Part shown: one piece after another, positions 1-6,799 of the stretch
Layout: each line of letters opens with the position of its first letter
Position numbering within the stretch: the stretch's first letter is position 1
DNA from: Nostoc sp. CHAB 5715
GTDB lineage: Bacteria; Cyanobacteriota; Cyanobacteriia; Cyanobacteriales; Nostocaceae
Reading direction: 5' to 3'
Length of the DNA stretch: 9,149 bases
NCBI RefSeq assembly: GCF_020829685.1
Contig: NZ_JAIVFR010000199.1
Span: 1-9,149 of the forward strand
Notes under the pieces: generated by a model
Database searches by the model: none
The model's input: only the letters and a program-made list of their open reading frames with translations
What the model was told of the DNA's origin: nothing
Made by a program: the position numbers and the translations under genes

Positions 1-1
1 C

Positions 2-892
2 TTGAGTAGCGTTAATCAGTTAAGGCAAAGCATATCTCAAATTGAAGGCGATTTAGATAATATTCAAGAACGGTTGCGAAAAGATGCTAATGAAGAAATT
101 AGCAGTTTACAAAAACGCTTAGATGAAATTGAAAGTAAAATTGATGAATTGAATCGAGAACAGGGTGCAAATCAGCAGCAAATTGCTCAACTCACAACTG
201 AGATTGAAGGTTTAAACAAACAAATCGCCAAACAAAAATTGAATGAAGACAAGCAAACTTTAGCACAGCGACGGATTAACGCTACTCAAGATGCAATCGA
301 ACGGTTGACAGAAGTTAGAAATCGTCAAGAACAACAATTTCGCCTGCAACTAGAAAAGCGAGTACAAGAAATATTCACAAAGATTTCTGTAACTCCATAC
401 ATTCCTAAAATTAGTGAAAAATATGAACTGACATTAGTAGAAAATACTACAGGTATAGAAGCACCAGTTGCAGCATCTACAGGGGAGAATCAAATTCTCA
501 GTTTATCCTTTATTGCCAGCATCATTGACAAAGTAAGGGAATGGAGTGAGAAACGAAAAATGATGATGATTCCCGATAGTAGTACTTTCCCAATAGTGAT
601 GGATTCACCCTTCGGTAGTTTGGATGAGAATTCGCGGCGACACATTGCGAAGACAATTCCCCAATTAGCGAATCAGTTGATAGTTTTAGTTACTAAGACT
701 CAGTGGCGGGGTGAAGTAGAAGCAGAAATGACAGATAGAATTGGGAGAGAATATGTGCTTACGTATTATTCATCTAAACCGGATTGCGAACAAGATTATA
801 TTGAGTTGGGTGGAGAAAGATATCCTTTGGTGAAACAAAGTCCGAACGAGTTTGAGTATACGGAAATTATGGAAGTTGAACGGGATAGGTAA
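2..892 (+). CDS. SMC/Rad50-like AAA ATPase, DndD-like, C-terminal fragment (5' end outside window)
   Basis: This is the C-terminal part of a P-loop ATPase of the SMC/RecN/Rad50 kind. The reading frame runs in from the window edge, so the TTG at base 2 is not trusted as a start and the N-terminal Walker A half is missing. Residues about 4-120 are a coiled coil rich in Glu, Gln and Lys. An ABC-signature-like motif (STGENQILSL) lies at 159-168. A Walker B strand (FPIVMD) at 196-201 is followed by SPF and a D-loop (GSLD) at 205-208. The tail after about 235 is specific and I do not assign it a domain. DndD of phosphorothioation systems has this architecture, and dndB and dndC lie downstream on the same island, so a DndD-like role (ATPase needed for sulfur insertion or DNA nicking) is a reasonable inference. 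A generic SbcC-like repair or defence ATPase is the alternative. The ATPase fold is fairly sure, the DndD identity only moderate. Confidence 0.75.
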   Translation: MSSVNQLRQSISQIEGDLDNIQERLRKDANEEISSLQKRLDEIESKIDELNREQGANQQQIAQLTTEIEGLNKQIAKQKLNEDKQTLAQRRINATQDAIERLTEVRNRQEQQFRLQLEKRVQEIFTKISVTPYIPKISEKYELTLVENTTGIEAPVAASTGENQILSLSFIASIIDKVREWSEKRKMMMIPDSSTFPIVMDSPFGSLDENSRRHIAKTIPQLANQLIVLVTKTQWRGEVEAEMTDRIGREYVLTYYSSKPDCEQDYIELGGERYPLVKQSPNEFEYTEIMEVERDR

Positions 893-940
893 TTATCACG
901 CACAGATGCAGAGAAAGACTTTTGCAAGGAATCTTATGAT

Positions 941-980
941 TTCGCGCATTCGCCGTTAGGCGTTCTCGTAGAGTAGGCGC
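941..980. repeat. Interspersed cyanobacterial repeat with short hairpin
   Basis: The minus strand reads CTACGAGAACGCCTAACGGC within this stretch, resembling the short palindromic interspersed repeats common in Nostocales genomes (recalled, not searched). It contains a perfect CGCC-GTTA-GGCG stem-loop at 951-962. It sits 50 bases after the ATPase gene and could act as a weak transcription end, but the T-rich run at 985-991 is not directly after the stem. It is probably a dispersed repeat rather than a designed regulatory site. Confidence 0.5.
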
Positions 981-1022
981 AAAGGTTTTTTACAAAACTG
1001 ACGCAAAATACCTCTCAAACTC

Positions 1023-1082
1023 TTATTCCTCCGTGTTCTCTGTCCCTCTGTGGTTCGATTTTCCGTTACTGTGCGTAAGTCC
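1023..1082 (-). repeat. Dispersed intergenic repeat of the 'NHRGTENTEE' type
   Basis: Read on the minus strand, 1028-1055 begins AACCACAGAGGGACAGAGAA and continues to CACGGAGG. This purine-rich repeat is very common between bacterial genes and produces spurious proteins ending in HRGTENTEE. A minus-strand frame at 1023-1259 ends in exactly that peptide and is an artefact of the repeat. The adjacent GGACTTACGCA (minus strand, 1072-1082) also recurs in cyanobacterial spacers, from memory. With the 941-980 repeat it accounts for most of the 893-1130 gap; nothing else is seen there apart from the ribosome binding site of the next gene. Confidence 0.55.
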
Positions 1083-1130
1083 GATTTTAGTTAAAGTTGA
1101 GAAAAGTGACTTTTGAGAAGGAATCAGGTT

Positions 1131-1700
1131 ATGGTTGCGAGTCCAGACAGAAATTATATGTCTCCCCACGAATACCTGGAATGGGAACAAGGCCAAGAAA
1201 TTAAATATGAATATATTGATGGTGAAGTTTTCGCCATGACTGGGGGTACTCTTCCCCATAATGATATTGCTTTAAACTTAGCTTCAGCGTTAAAAAGTCA
1301 CCTGCGAGGAAGTGGGTGTCGTGTGAATATGGCGGATGGGAAAGTAGGTGTATCTGAAAACGGGCCTTTTCATTATCCCGATGTTGTGGTGAGTTGCGAT
1401 GAACGGGATAAACAAGCTATTCAATTTCTCCAATATCCTTGTTTAATTGTTGAAGTTCTGTCCCCAAGTACGGAAGCTTACGACCGAGGTAAAAAATTTA
1501 CGCGGTATCGTCGCATTCAGACTTTGCAAGAATACATCCTCATTGATGCTGAAAAAATTAGTTTAGATTGCTTCCGGTTAAATGATAGAGGACTCTGGGA
1601 GTTACATCCTTATGAAGCAGGGGATGAGGTTTATTTAACCAGCGTTGATTTCCGCTTTCCGATATCTTTGGTGTATGAAAATGTTCAGTTTCCTATTTAA
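1131..1700 (+). CDS. Uma2 family (DUF820) putative endonuclease
   Basis: A 189-residue Uma2/DUF820 protein with a restriction-endonuclease-like PD-(D/E)XK fold. The family is hugely expanded in cyanobacteria and its biological role is largely unproven. Visible motifs are the N-terminal MSPHEYLEWE (10-19), KYEYIDGEVFAMTGG (25-39), the active-site HYPDVVVS with D84, and LIVEVLSPST (105-114) with E108, followed by D118, R119, K121 and K122 in YDRGKKFTRY. These give a plausible metal-binding D...E set, so it looks intact. The ATG at 1131 is preferred over an upstream in-frame TTG at 1113 because GAGAAGGA (1115-1122) forms a good ribosome binding site eight bases before it. It is 35 bases upstream of a second, dissimilar Uma2 gene on the same strand, so the two are probably co-transcribed. 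A link to phosphorothioation is positional only. Confidence 0.88.
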   Translation: MVASPDRNYMSPHEYLEWEQGQEIKYEYIDGEVFAMTGGTLPHNDIALNLASALKSHLRGSGCRVNMADGKVGVSENGPFHYPDVVVSCDERDKQAIQFLQYPCLIVEVLSPSTEAYDRGKKFTRYRRIQTLQEYILIDAEKISLDCFRLNDRGLWELHPYEAGDEVYLTSVDFRFPISLVYENVQFPI

Positions 1701-1735
1701 ATTAGGATTATCCTCGATTCATTATTAGGGGTTTT

Positions 1736-2287
1736 ATGAGTATTAAAACTGAAGCAACTATTGAAGATTTGTACCACTTACCTGACAATTGTAAAGCAGA
1801 AATTGTTAATGGAAAATTGGTGCTGATGTCTCCAACTGGATTTTTACCAGGACGTGCAGGCGGTGAAATTTATGCAAGTCTACGGGATTATGAACGTCTG
1901 ACAAAAAGTGGTTATGCTTTGCCTGATAATGTCGGTTTTATTGTTAATCTCCCTAATCGTCGTTCTTTAAGTCCTGATGCTGCGTTTTATACTGGCAAAC
2001 CTACAGGCGGGAAGTTTCTCAATGGTGCGCCTATATTTGCTGCTGAGGTGCGAAGTGAAAATGATTACGGTGATAAGGCTGAGAAAGATATGGCTAGTAA
2101 ACGCCGTGATTATTTTGCAGCTGGTACGTTGGTAGTTTGGGATGTAGACGTACTTAAAGAGGAAGTTATTAGAGTATATCGTGCTAGTAATCCAGAAGAA
2201 CCCCAAATGTATCGCCGTGATGAGTTGGCTGAAGCTGAACCCGCAGTGCCAGGATGGAATATGTTAGTGGATAATTTGTTTGTTTAG
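1736..2287 (+). CDS. Uma2 family (DUF820) putative endonuclease, second copy
   Basis: A 183-residue Uma2/DUF820 protein of the PD-(D/E)XK superfamily. The pattern is KAEIVNGKLVLMSPTG (20-35) with E22, LSPDAAFY (78-85) with D81, then AAEVRSEND (102-110) with E104, and a basic KRRDYFAAGTLVVWDVD stretch (122-138). It has ExR (E104, R106) where many nucleases have ExK, so catalysis may rest on the basic residues further along, as in other Uma2 proteins. Sequence similarity to the Uma2 gene just upstream is low outside the motifs, so this is not a recent tandem duplicate. AGGGG at 1727-1731, four bases before the ATG, is the likely ribosome binding site. The stop codon overlaps the first base of a HIP1 element. 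The function is unknown. It could be a domesticated mobile-element or defence nuclease. Confidence 0.88.
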   Translation: MSIKTEATIEDLYHLPDNCKAEIVNGKLVLMSPTGFLPGRAGGEIYASLRDYERLTKSGYALPDNVGFIVNLPNRRSLSPDAAFYTGKPTGGKFLNGAPIFAAEVRSENDYGDKAEKDMASKRRDYFAAGTLVVWDVDVLKEEVIRVYRASNPEEPQMYRRDELAEAEPAVPGWNMLVDNLFV

Positions 2288-2294
2288 CGATCGC
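2287..2294. repeat. HIP1 octamer GCGATCGC
   Basis: Exact copy of the cyanobacterial HIP1 palindrome, starting on the last base of the preceding TAG stop codon. It is useful mainly as a taxonomic hint. Confidence 0.85.
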
Positions 2295-2302
2295 CTGCAT
2301 AC

Positions 2303-2366
2303 TATTATAAAATAATACCTTGGCGAGTCCGTAAGCGTAGCCAGCCGTAAGCATCGCTTTTGGCTG
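2303..2366. repeat. Intergenic inverted repeats: AT-rich palindrome and hairpin element
   Basis: The 114-base gap before the phosphorothioation-associated gene holds three things. TATTAT-AAA-ATAATA (2303-2317) is an AT-rich inverted repeat. CCGTAAGC occurs twice as direct repeats at 2329-2336 and 2345-2352. A nested hairpin at 2342-2366 has outer arms CAGCC/GGCTG and inner arms AAGC/GCTT around the loop ATC, interrupted by a GT/TT mismatch. No T-run follows the hairpin, so it is more likely a dispersed repeat or RNA structure than a strong terminator. It may still separate the Uma2 pair from the next gene set. Confidence 0.5.
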
Positions 2367-2401
2367 TCGGTTAAGATGGCAACAATGTAGATATTAATAT
2401 C

Positions 2402-2869
2402 ATGGCTGCAAATAGAATCAGGGTTGCTAAAGATAAGGCTGAGTTTGTGAAATCTCTAGTAGCATCAAAAGACACAACAGGGCCTTTTCAAACTTATGCT
2501 GATGTGCTTGTGTTTAGTGCAGCATTGGGGGCAAAGTATAAAAAGCGAGTTGCTTTAGGGGAGATATCTAAAAGAGATCCCGATCCCATACCGCAAGAGC
2601 ATTTTGTATCAAAAGGATATGATACGCTGATCAAACTACTGGCAATGACTGCAAATAAAGATATTAGTATTCTTTCGTCTAATGACGAAAATTATGACAC
2701 TCAACGTATTCGCATTTTTGAGGAATATGCTAATGGTGGACTTGAGTTATTGCAAAATGAATTTCGTGGTGCAGTAGACTATTCAGAAAGGTTACTATTA
2801 ATTTTAAGCCACGATAAATTTCAAGATAATTCGGCAGAAGTTGAGTTTGATTTAAGTAAATTCATTTAA
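2402..2869 (+). CDS. DNA phosphorothioation-associated protein 4 (Dnd system-associated)
   Basis: A 155-residue protein that I recognise as the Dnd-associated protein 4 family, small cyanobacterial-type proteins found near dnd genes with no assigned biochemical role. Recognisable blocks are RIRVAKDKAEFVKSL (5-19), GPFQTYADVLVFSAALG (27-43) followed by the basic patch KYKKR, IPQEHFVSKGYDTLIKLLA (63-81), RIFEEYANGGLELLQNEF (104-121) and DYSERLLLIL (126-135). There is no signal peptide or membrane segment, so it should be cytoplasmic. The ATG at 2402 lacks a convincing Shine-Dalgarno sequence, but no better in-frame start is seen. It lies 27 bases upstream of the GIY-YIG-like gene on the same strand, and the three genes 2402-5118 probably form one transcription unit. 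The family call rests on remembered motif wording and should be tested by a profile search. Confidence 0.8.
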   Translation: MAANRIRVAKDKAEFVKSLVASKDTTGPFQTYADVLVFSAALGAKYKKRVALGEISKRDPDPIPQEHFVSKGYDTLIKLLAMTANKDISILSSNDENYDTQRIRIFEEYANGGLELLQNEFRGAVDYSERLLLILSHDKFQDNSAEVEFDLSKFI

Positions 2870-2896
2870 AAAATGTGGTAAAGATATCTAGTTTAT

Positions 2897-3457
2897 ATGG
2901 CAATAGAAGAAACAATACATGACGACTTTTTTAAAAACTTTATAGTAGCCACAGCAACCATTTCTGCAATTTATGACATTCCAGATAAATCAGGAATATA
3001 TGCTTTTTACCACGCATTCGATTTTGCAGAAAATAATTTAGCTATGGATATAAATGAACGGGTTAGTAAAACTGTCTTTACAACCAAGTTCATTGAAGAT
3101 GATTCCCGCAAAAAATTTACTATAGATATATGTGGAAAACCAGTTATTTTATCAGATAATATGCATAGTTTCATCAAAAGTGTATCTATGCCAAAAGACA
3201 GACGTAATCTCAAAAAGCTCCTTTTAACCTGTAGTATTTTACAATGTCCAGATTACATTGGTTATGCTTCTAGTTTACAAAAAAGATTTCAACAACACTT
3301 AGAGAGTGATAATGGTTTCTTTGCAAAATATGGTAATTTAAGACCTCAAGATGAATTTCTATTTATATGTTTTCCTTGCTCTAGGGATCTTGCCAGAGAA
3401 CTTGAAAGTTTACTAATTCAGCTTTGCCAGCCCAAATTTAATACACAAAGGAGTTAA
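2897..3457 (+). CDS. GIY-YIG-like putative nuclease with long inter-motif insertion
   Basis: A 186-residue protein with the marks of the GIY-YIG nuclease fold. SGIYAFY at 32-38 supplies GIY (33-35). DYIGYASSLQKRFQQHLE at 119-136 supplies YIG (120-122), the arginine R130 of the first helix, and H134. ELESLLIQLCQPKFN at 168-182 matches the ExxLIxxxxPxxN end of the domain, with E170 as the candidate metal-binding glutamate and N182. All key residues appear present. The oddity is the distance from GIY to YIG, about 85 residues instead of the usual 10-20, filled by a Lys-rich insert (about 40-115). The gene is AT-rich, with many ATA and TTA codons. Its stop codon overlaps or directly precedes the next start, so it is translationally coupled to a DGQHR protein. 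Nuclease activity is inferred. A regulatory or structural role remains possible. The ribosome binding site is weak. Confidence 0.7.
   Translation: MAIEETIHDDFFKNFIVATATISAIYDIPDKSGIYAFYHAFDFAENNLAMDINERVSKTVFTTKFIEDDSRKKFTIDICGKPVILSDNMHSFIKSVSMPKDRRNLKKLLLTCSILQCPDYIGYASSLQKRFQQHLESDNGFFAKYGNLRPQDEFLFICFPCSRDLARELESLLIQLCQPKFNTQRS
3447..3453 (+). promoter_or_regulatory. Strong ribosome binding site inside the end of the GIY-YIG gene
   Basis: AAAGGAG is a near-perfect Shine-Dalgarno sequence. Two adjacent start codons follow, at 3457 and 3460. The spacer is three bases to the first and six to the second, favouring the ATG at 3460. Either choice couples translation of this gene to the one upstream. 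Confidence 0.75.
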
Positions 3458-3459
3458 TG

Positions 3460-5118
3460 ATGGAAGAACTAGATGATCAATCACCAGAAACTATTGAATA
3501 TAAAGCTATTACAGGTACTTTTGGTGAAGTGCGCTACTTTCTTACAACTCTTGATCATAGTGATGCAGCAGAGAATATTAGATTTGCTGGCGAGCTTCAG
3601 GGTAAATGGGGATTTTCTGAGAGAGTTCAACGGAAATTAGATGAAAAAAGGGCAGAAACAGAACTATTTGCATATTTAGCAAAAAACGGAATTAGGTTTT
3701 TCAACTCTTTGGTTATTGTTCTTCTTCCTAACTCAGATGAACAGACAGAATTTTGGGATTTTTCCCATGTTATGAGTAAAGGTAAACCTCTAGAAAAATG
3801 GGTAAACTTAAAATTATATAAAGGTGTTTCTCGAATAGTTATAGATGGTCAACATCGTTTGTTATCGTTAAAAAAATACTGGAATGTACATATAGACAAA
3901 CAGCCTCTATCTCCCCAAGAAATATTAGAAGGTTGTGCTTGTGAGGAACCTTTTGATATACCAGTTGTCTATTTAGTTTTTGGAAATTTAGGCAGAGTAG
4001 GACACTCTGAAAAGACAGTTTCAATACGGGATGAAGCGATTAAGGCTACTCGTAATATATTTACAGTAATAAATAATACTGCCAAGCGTATTGATCGACA
4101 AACTCAACTTTTATTGGATGACACAAAACTCTCTGCACTTATACCTAGAAAACTTTTAGAGGAAGATGTCTTAGAAGATAAAATTGTAAAATGGTCATCT
4201 AAATCTACAAATTTGACACAGACTGATCCTTATCTCACAACAATAGATTTAATCAGTAAATGTGCTGTAGAAATTTTAATAGATTATAAAAAGACAGCTT
4301 TGAAAAAGACTTTAAATTCTCCAATTGACAGAGAAAATGCAATGAAGCTGTATTATGAATCACATCCTAAAATTCCTCATATAGGAACTAGAGATATTTT
4401 TAAATGGTTTTTTTACAAACTCCAACCATTTAAGGATTGGCTTAATCAACTTGAACACTTGGGTATAACTGTTCCTCCTCAACCAGAAGAAATTAAACTA
4501 CAAGCTATTCAAAAAGAGCAACTTAAAAAGTTAAGAGAGTCAAATATTCTATATACTGTCCTTGGGCAGCGTATTGTTTTTTTTGCTGTTTCAAGATTTT
4601 TATTGAGAATAAAATCTGAATATCGTATCCCAGAGATTTTAGATGCAATTGCTAAAAGTATAGAGAAAATGCATGATAAAGGCTTTTTGAATAGAAATGC
4701 ACCTCATTGGAAAAACTTGATTGTACAGCCTAACGAAAAACTTACTATGATTACAACTGGTGCTGGTAGCGATAAATGCATAGAACTCCTTAGAATGATA
4801 TTTCTTAATACCTCCGATGGGGTACGTGAACTGATTAAGAGTACTCGTGAAGATGTAGATAGTGAAGCAAATTGGACTATAGATACAATAGCTAGCTGGA
4901 GAAAAGAATTTTATGTCGAACTGCCTGTAGTTAAATTTATAGAAGATGACAGTATATCTGAAGAGAATAATTATACGGAAGCAACTGTGGTTGATGATGA
5001 AAATATCTTTAGCACAAATATCACAAATTCTCTAACTGAAGGAGATGAAGAAAATGATGAAGAAATATTTGATGAGATAGAAGATGAAATAGAAGACGAA
5101 AGTGACATTGATGAGTAA
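3460..5118 (+). CDS. DGQHR domain-containing protein, divergent DndB paralogue with acidic tail
   Basis: A 552-residue protein with the DGQHR signature of the DndB family (RIVIDGQHRLLSL, DGQHR at 129-133). A second shared block, RNIFTVINNTAK...LLDD at about 198-221, lines up with RSIFVHVNLMAA...LNEDD in the dndB product encoded downstream. The two are otherwise very different, so they are old paralogues. DndB proteins bind phosphorothioated or dnd-promoter DNA and tune modification; a similar nucleic-acid-linked role is inferred here, with the GIY-YIG protein as likely partner because the genes are coupled. The C-terminus is unusual: 17 of the last 25 residues (528-552) are Asp or Glu and none is basic. 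Base composition is low: hand counts give 14 and 17 G+C per 60 bases at 4261-4320 and 4501-4560, against 23 and 27 at two places in dndC. I chose the ATG at 3460 over 3457 on Shine-Dalgarno spacing. Confidence 0.85.
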   Translation: MEELDDQSPETIEYKAITGTFGEVRYFLTTLDHSDAAENIRFAGELQGKWGFSERVQRKLDEKRAETELFAYLAKNGIRFFNSLVIVLLPNSDEQTEFWDFSHVMSKGKPLEKWVNLKLYKGVSRIVIDGQHRLLSLKKYWNVHIDKQPLSPQEILEGCACEEPFDIPVVYLVFGNLGRVGHSEKTVSIRDEAIKATRNIFTVINNTAKRIDRQTQLLLDDTKLSALIPRKLLEEDVLEDKIVKWSSKSTNLTQTDPYLTTIDLISKCAVEILIDYKKTALKKTLNSPIDRENAMKLYYESHPKIPHIGTRDIFKWFFYKLQPFKDWLNQLEHLGITVPPQPEEIKLQAIQKEQLKKLRESNILYTVLGQRIVFFAVSRFLLRIKSEYRIPEILDAIAKSIEKMHDKGFLNRNAPHWKNLIVQPNEKLTMITTGAGSDKCIELLRMIFLNTSDGVRELIKSTREDVDSEANWTIDTIASWRKEFYVELPVVKFIEDDSISEENNYTEATVVDDENIFSTNITNSLTEGDEENDEEIFDEIEDEIEDESDIDE

Positions 5119-5131
5119 ATATTAATTTGTC

Positions 5132-5159
5132 GCAGTAGGATTAAATTTTAGTCTACTGC
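5132..5159. terminator. Candidate bidirectional terminator hairpin between convergent genes
   Basis: Perfect seven-base arms GCAGTAG (5132-5138) and CTACTGC (5153-5159) enclose a 14-base AT-rich loop. It lies between the end of the plus-strand DGQHR gene and the end of minus-strand dndB, which is where a shared terminator would be expected. No clean U-run follows on the plus strand, and on the minus strand the flank is only loosely T-rich, so termination strength is uncertain. Confidence 0.5.
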
Positions 5160-5203
5160 AATTCGGCGATTTCTGAATAGTATTAATTGTCACTATGGTT
5201 TAG

Positions 5204-6799
5204 CTAGTTCAGAACGGATGGAAGCCCGACTTGCTTGGGTTCAACAAATTCACCATCAAAACCTATAGTTTTATCTTCAACAGTCCTAGCATCTGCTAAA
5301 GCCTTACGAAGTTCAGCACGTTCCATCTGATCCTGAATTCCACCCAGGATATAAACCAATAACTTCGCGGCTAAATCTCGTCCAGCAACCTGCACTCGCT
5401 TTTTATTTGGGTCGTACAAAACCCCATACCAGAGAGATTGAGGATATTCCATACCACTAAAACCACCTTGCTGATCAAACTTCCGCAGTTTCTTAAAAAT
5501 ATCTGCGAGTGAGAAACCTTTTTTAAAAACTAAAATTCCCAAAGCTTGCGCTAATCCAACTTGAGCAACTGGACGGAAAAGCATATTTCCTTCACCTCCA
5601 TCTTTCTCAAAGCTGAAGCGCCGTAAAGCTGGTGTATCCTCGTGTTCTAAAATCTTATAACTAGAAAGACTAGCCAAAGAATCAAATAGCTTTCTAAATT
5701 CCTCAATTCCCTGCTCAAGTTCTTCATCCTCTGGACGCATGGGAATTAGACCTTTCTCCAAGGGTTTCCAGTGAGGGAACTTTTGAGCCAAATATCGCTC
5801 AGACATATCTTGTAGAGCTTGCAAAGTCGTCAAAACTGTAGAATTTGAAGCCACTGTTGCACTATTCCAATTAACACGGGGATTGCGCTCTTGTCTTTGT
5901 TCTAATAGTGGATGTGTAACTGCAATTTTTCTAGCAACGATCGCAAAACCATCATCTTCATTCAACTGTGTTAGTTGCCCTTTAGTCAAGGGTGCAGCCA
6001 TCAGGTTGACATGAACAAAAATCGATCTCACCCTCCGCCTCGCCTCGGTGCGAGTTTCCCCAGCCGCTACCGCACAGATGAACTCAATACCAATTTTTTC
6101 CTTGGGTAAATTTTGCAAGTAAGCAAGTTCTACTTGGTACTTTTCTATCAAATCATTTACTGTAATAAAACTGTCGTCAGCACCTTTATCTTTTTTATAG
6201 CGCTGGAGTTTACGAGTTTTAATTAACTCCATCAATCCCTGTACACCCATTAATCGATGTTGGCCATCTAGTGCATAAATGGTTACATCATCCTCAGAAA
6301 TATTTAGCAGTCCTACTTTAGCGTCTTTATCTAGGGGTATAAAATCAGTTGTAGACTTTGTAGCGCGTCCTTCACTATCCCACTCAGCAGCTTTGGGATT
6401 ATCCACCCACGGTTGATTAATTACTACCAGCACCGGTGGAAACTTATGGTTGTGTCTAGCCGCTAAATACTGTACTAGCGGTGCTTGACGTGACCAATCA
6501 AGGGGACGTTGCTGAATTTCATCAATACTATCCGCGTCAATCTCGACATTATCAGTCTCTGGATTATATTTTTTCTGAAACAGAGGTAAGCCAGAGGCGA
6601 AGTGAACACGACCTGCAAACCATTCCAGTGTAACAGAGCTAACATAAGCCTCAGTACCACCCATCTCGGTTTTTTGAACGAGAATCTGATCTTTTTTCTT
6701 TAAAAATTTCTCCAGGAGTAAAGCTAGTACCTGTTTCTCCTTGTTTTCCCCTTCTCGGTACTCTCTAGCGATGTCAGTAGTTGGGTCAGAATCTTTCAT
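5204..6799 (-). CDS. dndB: DNA sulfur modification protein DndB (DGQHR domain)
   Basis: A 531-residue DGQHR protein of the DndB type. In phosphorothioation systems DndB is not needed for sulfur insertion. It binds DNA, represses the dnd operon and limits which sites are modified. Visible features: a charged N-terminus (about 1-45), TLEWFAGRVHFASGLPLFQ (57-75), PPVLVVINQPWVDN (121-134), IYALDGQHRLMGVQGLMEL (174-192) with DGQHR at 178-182, then RSIFVHVNLMAAPLTKGQLTQLNEDDGFAIV (258-288), and a long helical C-terminal half. No transmembrane segment is seen. It diverges from dndC across a 164-base region, so it could control both genes from there. The start ATG at 6799 has no obvious Shine-Dalgarno sequence. 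The next in-frame Met (46) lies just before MGGTEAYV and would shorten the protein but leave the domain whole. The family is clear; whether it is the functional DndB or a relative is less so. Confidence 0.85.
   Translation of the reverse strand: MKDSDPTTDIAREYREGENKEKQVLALLLEKFLKKKDQILVQKTEMGGTEAYVSSVTLEWFAGRVHFASGLPLFQKKYNPETDNVEIDADSIDEIQQRPLDWSRQAPLVQYLAARHNHKFPPVLVVINQPWVDNPKAAEWDSEGRATKSTTDFIPLDKDAKVGLLNISEDDVTIYALDGQHRLMGVQGLMELIKTRKLQRYKKDKGADDSFITVNDLIEKYQVELAYLQNLPKEKIGIEFICAVAAGETRTEARRRVRSIFVHVNLMAAPLTKGQLTQLNEDDGFAIVARKIAVTHPLLEQRQERNPRVNWNSATVASNSTVLTTLQALQDMSERYLAQKFPHWKPLEKGLIPMRPEDEELEQGIEEFRKLFDSLASLSSYKILEHEDTPALRRFSFEKDGGEGNMLFRPVAQVGLAQALGILVFKKGFSLADIFKKLRKFDQQGGFSGMEYPQSLWYGVLYDPNKKRVQVAGRDLAAKLLVYILGGIQDQMERAELRKALADARTVEDKTIGFDGEFVEPKQVGLPSVLN

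Noticed and set aside
1023..1259. Minus-strand 78-codon frame ending in HRGTENTEE
   Set aside because: It is the usual spurious translation of a dispersed intergenic repeat and overlaps the well-supported Uma2 gene.
1967..2206. Minus-strand 79-codon frame within the second Uma2 gene
   Set aside because: It is an antisense shadow of a gene with conserved motifs.
2329..2352. CCGTAAGC direct repeats as a CRISPR-like start
   Set aside because: There are only two eight-base copies with no spacer array, so this is a short dispersed repeat.
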